From Pedobacter schmidteae (GTDB taxonomy: Bacteria; Bacteroidota; Bacteroidia; Sphingobacteriales; Sphingobacteriaceae): a stretch of DNA of 64,000 bases. Shown here piece after piece: positions 62,492 to 64,000 of the stretch. A program made the translations under genes and the position numbers. The notes under the pieces are model-generated. The model was given only the letters and a program-made list of their open reading frames with translations. It was not told where the DNA came from and did no database searches. The first letter of the stretch is position 1, and every line of letters begins with the position of its first letter. The stretch is from the NCBI RefSeq assembly GCF_900564155.1, contig NZ_LS999839.1:3283097-3347096 (forward strand), given 5' to 3'.

Positions 62492-64000
62492 ATGAAAAAG
62501 ATCAAATTAACGTTAGTTGTTATTCTGAGTTTTTTACTGCTGAATGTTTATGGTTCAGATAAATTGCTCTTTGTTTCCACTAAAGGGAATGACAACAATC
62601 CGGGTACAAAGGAGAAACCCTTGGCTACCTTAAAAAGGGCGCAGGCAGCGGTAAGGTCATTAAAAGGGAAGGTAACGGTTTATATTCGCGGTGGTGTGTA
62701 TTATCTTTCCGAGCCTTTGGTTTTTACGAATAAGGATTCGCGTGCGCAAGGTGCTGAAGTTATCTTTAATGCTTACCCGGGTGAAAAGGTTGCCGTTAGT
62801 GGTGGCCGTCCGCTTTTATTAAAATGGGAAGGTCACGGGGGCGCTATCAAAAAAGCAAAAGTTGGACAATCATTGCTTTTTGATCAGTTGTTTATCAATG
62901 GCAAGCAGCAACGGATGGCTCGATATCCTAATTATAACCCCGGAATTAAGATTTTTGGTGGTTATGCAGCAGATGCCACTGAGCCGACCAGGGTAAAACG
63001 ATGGAGCAATCCTGAAGGAGGATTTGTGCATGCGATGCATAAACACGAATGGGGCGGCTACCAGTACCAGATTATGGGCAAGACCGACAAGGACAGCCTT
63101 TTATTGGAAGGTGGTTATCAGAACAACCGGCAAATGGGGATGCATCATAAAAACCGTTTTGTGGAGAATATTTTTGAGGAACTGGATACCGTTGGCGAAT
63201 GGTTTCTTAATAAAAAAGAACAGATGCTTTATTATTATCCACCCGCTGGTATCGACCTTTCAAAAGCATTGGTAGAAGTTCCATTGCTGGAGTCGGTTTT
63301 TGAATTTAGGGGAACTGCAGAAAATCCGGTGAAAAATATCAGCATTGAAGGGATTGAGATTAAACACACTTTAAGAACCTTTATGAAGACCAAAGAGCCT
63401 TTGTTACGTAGTGACTGGACTATCTACCGGAGCGGGGCTTTATTTATGGAAGGTGCAGAAAACTGTTCGGTAAAGAACGTTTTTTTCAATACAGTAGGAG
63501 GGAATGCCATTTTTATGAGCAATTACAATCGAAACAATAAAGTAGAGGGCTGTCATATTGCTTATGCAGGTGCCAGTGGCGTTTGCTTTGTGGGAGATCC
63601 GAAAGCGGTGCGTTCTCCAAGTTTTGAGTATCATGAATTTGTGCCTTTAAAAGATATGGACACCCTTGTTGGCCCTAAAACCAATAACTACCCGGCCAAT
63701 TGCAGTGTAGAGAATACGTTGATGTATGGATTGGGACAGGTAGAAAAACAGGTGGCCGGTGTACAGATATCTATAGCTATGGACATCACGGTAAGCCACA
63801 ACACCATTTATAATGTTCCGCGGGCAGGTATAAATATTAGCGAAGGAACCTGGGGTGGACATGTGATTGCTTATAATGATGTATTTAATACCGTATTGGA
63901 ATCGGGAGATCATGGCGCTTTTAACTCCTGGGGGAGAGATCGTTATTGGCATCCCGACTACAAACAGTTGTCTGATTTAACTGCAGCCCATCCTAATTTG
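62492..64000 (+). CDS. Right-handed beta-helix glycan enzyme, GH141-like (partial, 3' end outside window)
   Basis: More than 500 codons open to the window end. Signal peptide MKKIKLTLVVILSFLLLNVY, then FVSTKGNDNNPGTKEKPLAT, typical of exported beta-helix enzymes. Later INISEGTWGGHVIAYNDVFN and LESGDHGAFNSWGRDRYW. I associate these blocks with GH141 (alpha-fucosidase or xylanase, e.g. the BT1002-type enzyme used on rhamnogalacturonan II), but a polysaccharide-lyase-like family is possible. It starts 10 bases after the SusD stop, so it belongs to the same locus and probably acts on the imported or surface glycan. Start chosen for the signal peptide. Confidence 0.8.
   Translation, partial: MKKIKLTLVVILSFLLLNVYGSDKLLFVSTKGNDNNPGTKEKPLATLKRAQAAVRSLKGKVTVYIRGGVYYLSEPLVFTNKDSRAQGAEVIFNAYPGEKVAVSGGRPLLLKWEGHGGAIKKAKVGQSLLFDQLFINGKQQRMARYPNYNPGIKIFGGYAADATEPTRVKRWSNPEGGFVHAMHKHEWGGYQYQIMGKTDKDSLLLEGGYQNNRQMGMHHKNRFVENIFEELDTVGEWFLNKKEQMLYYYPPAGIDLSKALVEVPLLESVFEFRGTAENPVKNISIEGIEIKHTLRTFMKTKEPLLRSDWTIYRSGALFMEGAENCSVKNVFFNTVGGNAIFMSNYNRNNKVEGCHIAYAGASGVCFVGDPKAVRSPSFEYHEFVPLKDMDTLVGPKTNNYPANCSVENTLMYGLGQVEKQVAGVQISIAMDITVSHNTIYNVPRAGINISEGTWGGHVIAYNDVFNTVLESGDHGAFNSWGRDRYWHPDYKQLSDLTAAHPNL

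Noticed and set aside
1..64000. CRISPR arrays, rRNA genes, IS elements with transposase
   Set aside because: No regularly spaced repeats, rRNA or transposase frames were found on reading both strands.

Overview
The window looks like the chromosome of a Bacteroidota species, most likely Pedobacter or a near relative in the Sphingobacteriaceae. The evidence is three ECF sigma / FecR / SusC / SusD regulons, SusC leader peptides of the Pedobacter type, AT-rich spacers, start codons with little or no Shine-Dalgarno sequence, promoters of the TTTG/TAnnTTTG type, and Bacteroidota-specific small families (histone H1-like protein, PKD-like lipoprotein, DUF4843). This comes from reading the sequence only; no database search was possible.

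Layout. (1) 1-12.9 kb is a decaying integrative/conjugative element. It has a DUF932 protein, a YubB-like protein, small paralogous orphans, a CHC2-only primase fragment, and a coupling-protein (MobC/TraG-type) pseudogene with several single-base frameshifts. Inside it, bounded by two copies of a ~40-bp repeat (3.38 and 10.91 kb), is a cargo of small lipoproteins and immunity-like genes, including a SUKH/SMI1 protein and a leucine-rich-repeat protein. (2) 13.1-23.9 kb, minus strand: sigma -> FecR -> SusC -> SusD -> DUF4843 -> PKD-like -> TlpA thioredoxin. (3) 24.1-25.9 kb: a broken HExxH-type metallopeptidase (toxin-like), a secreted companion, a methyltransferase remnant and a histone H1-like gene. 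(4) 26.1-34.4 kb, plus strand: sigma, FecR, SusC, SusD, TlpA. (5) 34.4-42.8 kb: an island beside a tRNA-Pro(TGG) gene, with partial copies of the tRNA 3' end and its flank repeated at about 38.7, 39.7 and 42.7 kb. Two of these repeats bracket an RNA-repair cassette (frameshifted basic protein, RtcB, PrfH). (6) 43-46.3 kb: GNAT enzyme, an ArsR repressor with an operator palindrome over its promoter plus an AHSA1 protein, and NamZ (DUF1343). (7) 46.4-51.7 kb: a tight operon of an ethanolamine-type permease, a glutamine-synthetase-like ligase, an iron alcohol dehydrogenase and an aldehyde dehydrogenase. It fits a gamma-glutamylation route for ethanolamine or a related amino-alcohol. (8) 52.1-55.6 kb: phosphoenolpyruvate synthase and an AraC regulator. 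(9) 55.7-64 kb: a third sigma / FecR / SusC / SusD system followed by a beta-helix enzyme (GH141-like) that runs off the window.

Strongest points for follow-up: the repeat-flanked rtcB-prfH cassette with its unnamed third gene; the gamma-glutamyl amino-alcohol operon; a structured leader with a hairpin about 90 nt before the start codon of all three susC genes; and the immunity-gene array with toxin and immunity remnants. Many genes carry single-base indels, several in homopolymer runs, so either the mobile regions are decaying or the assembly has homopolymer errors; reads would be needed to tell which.
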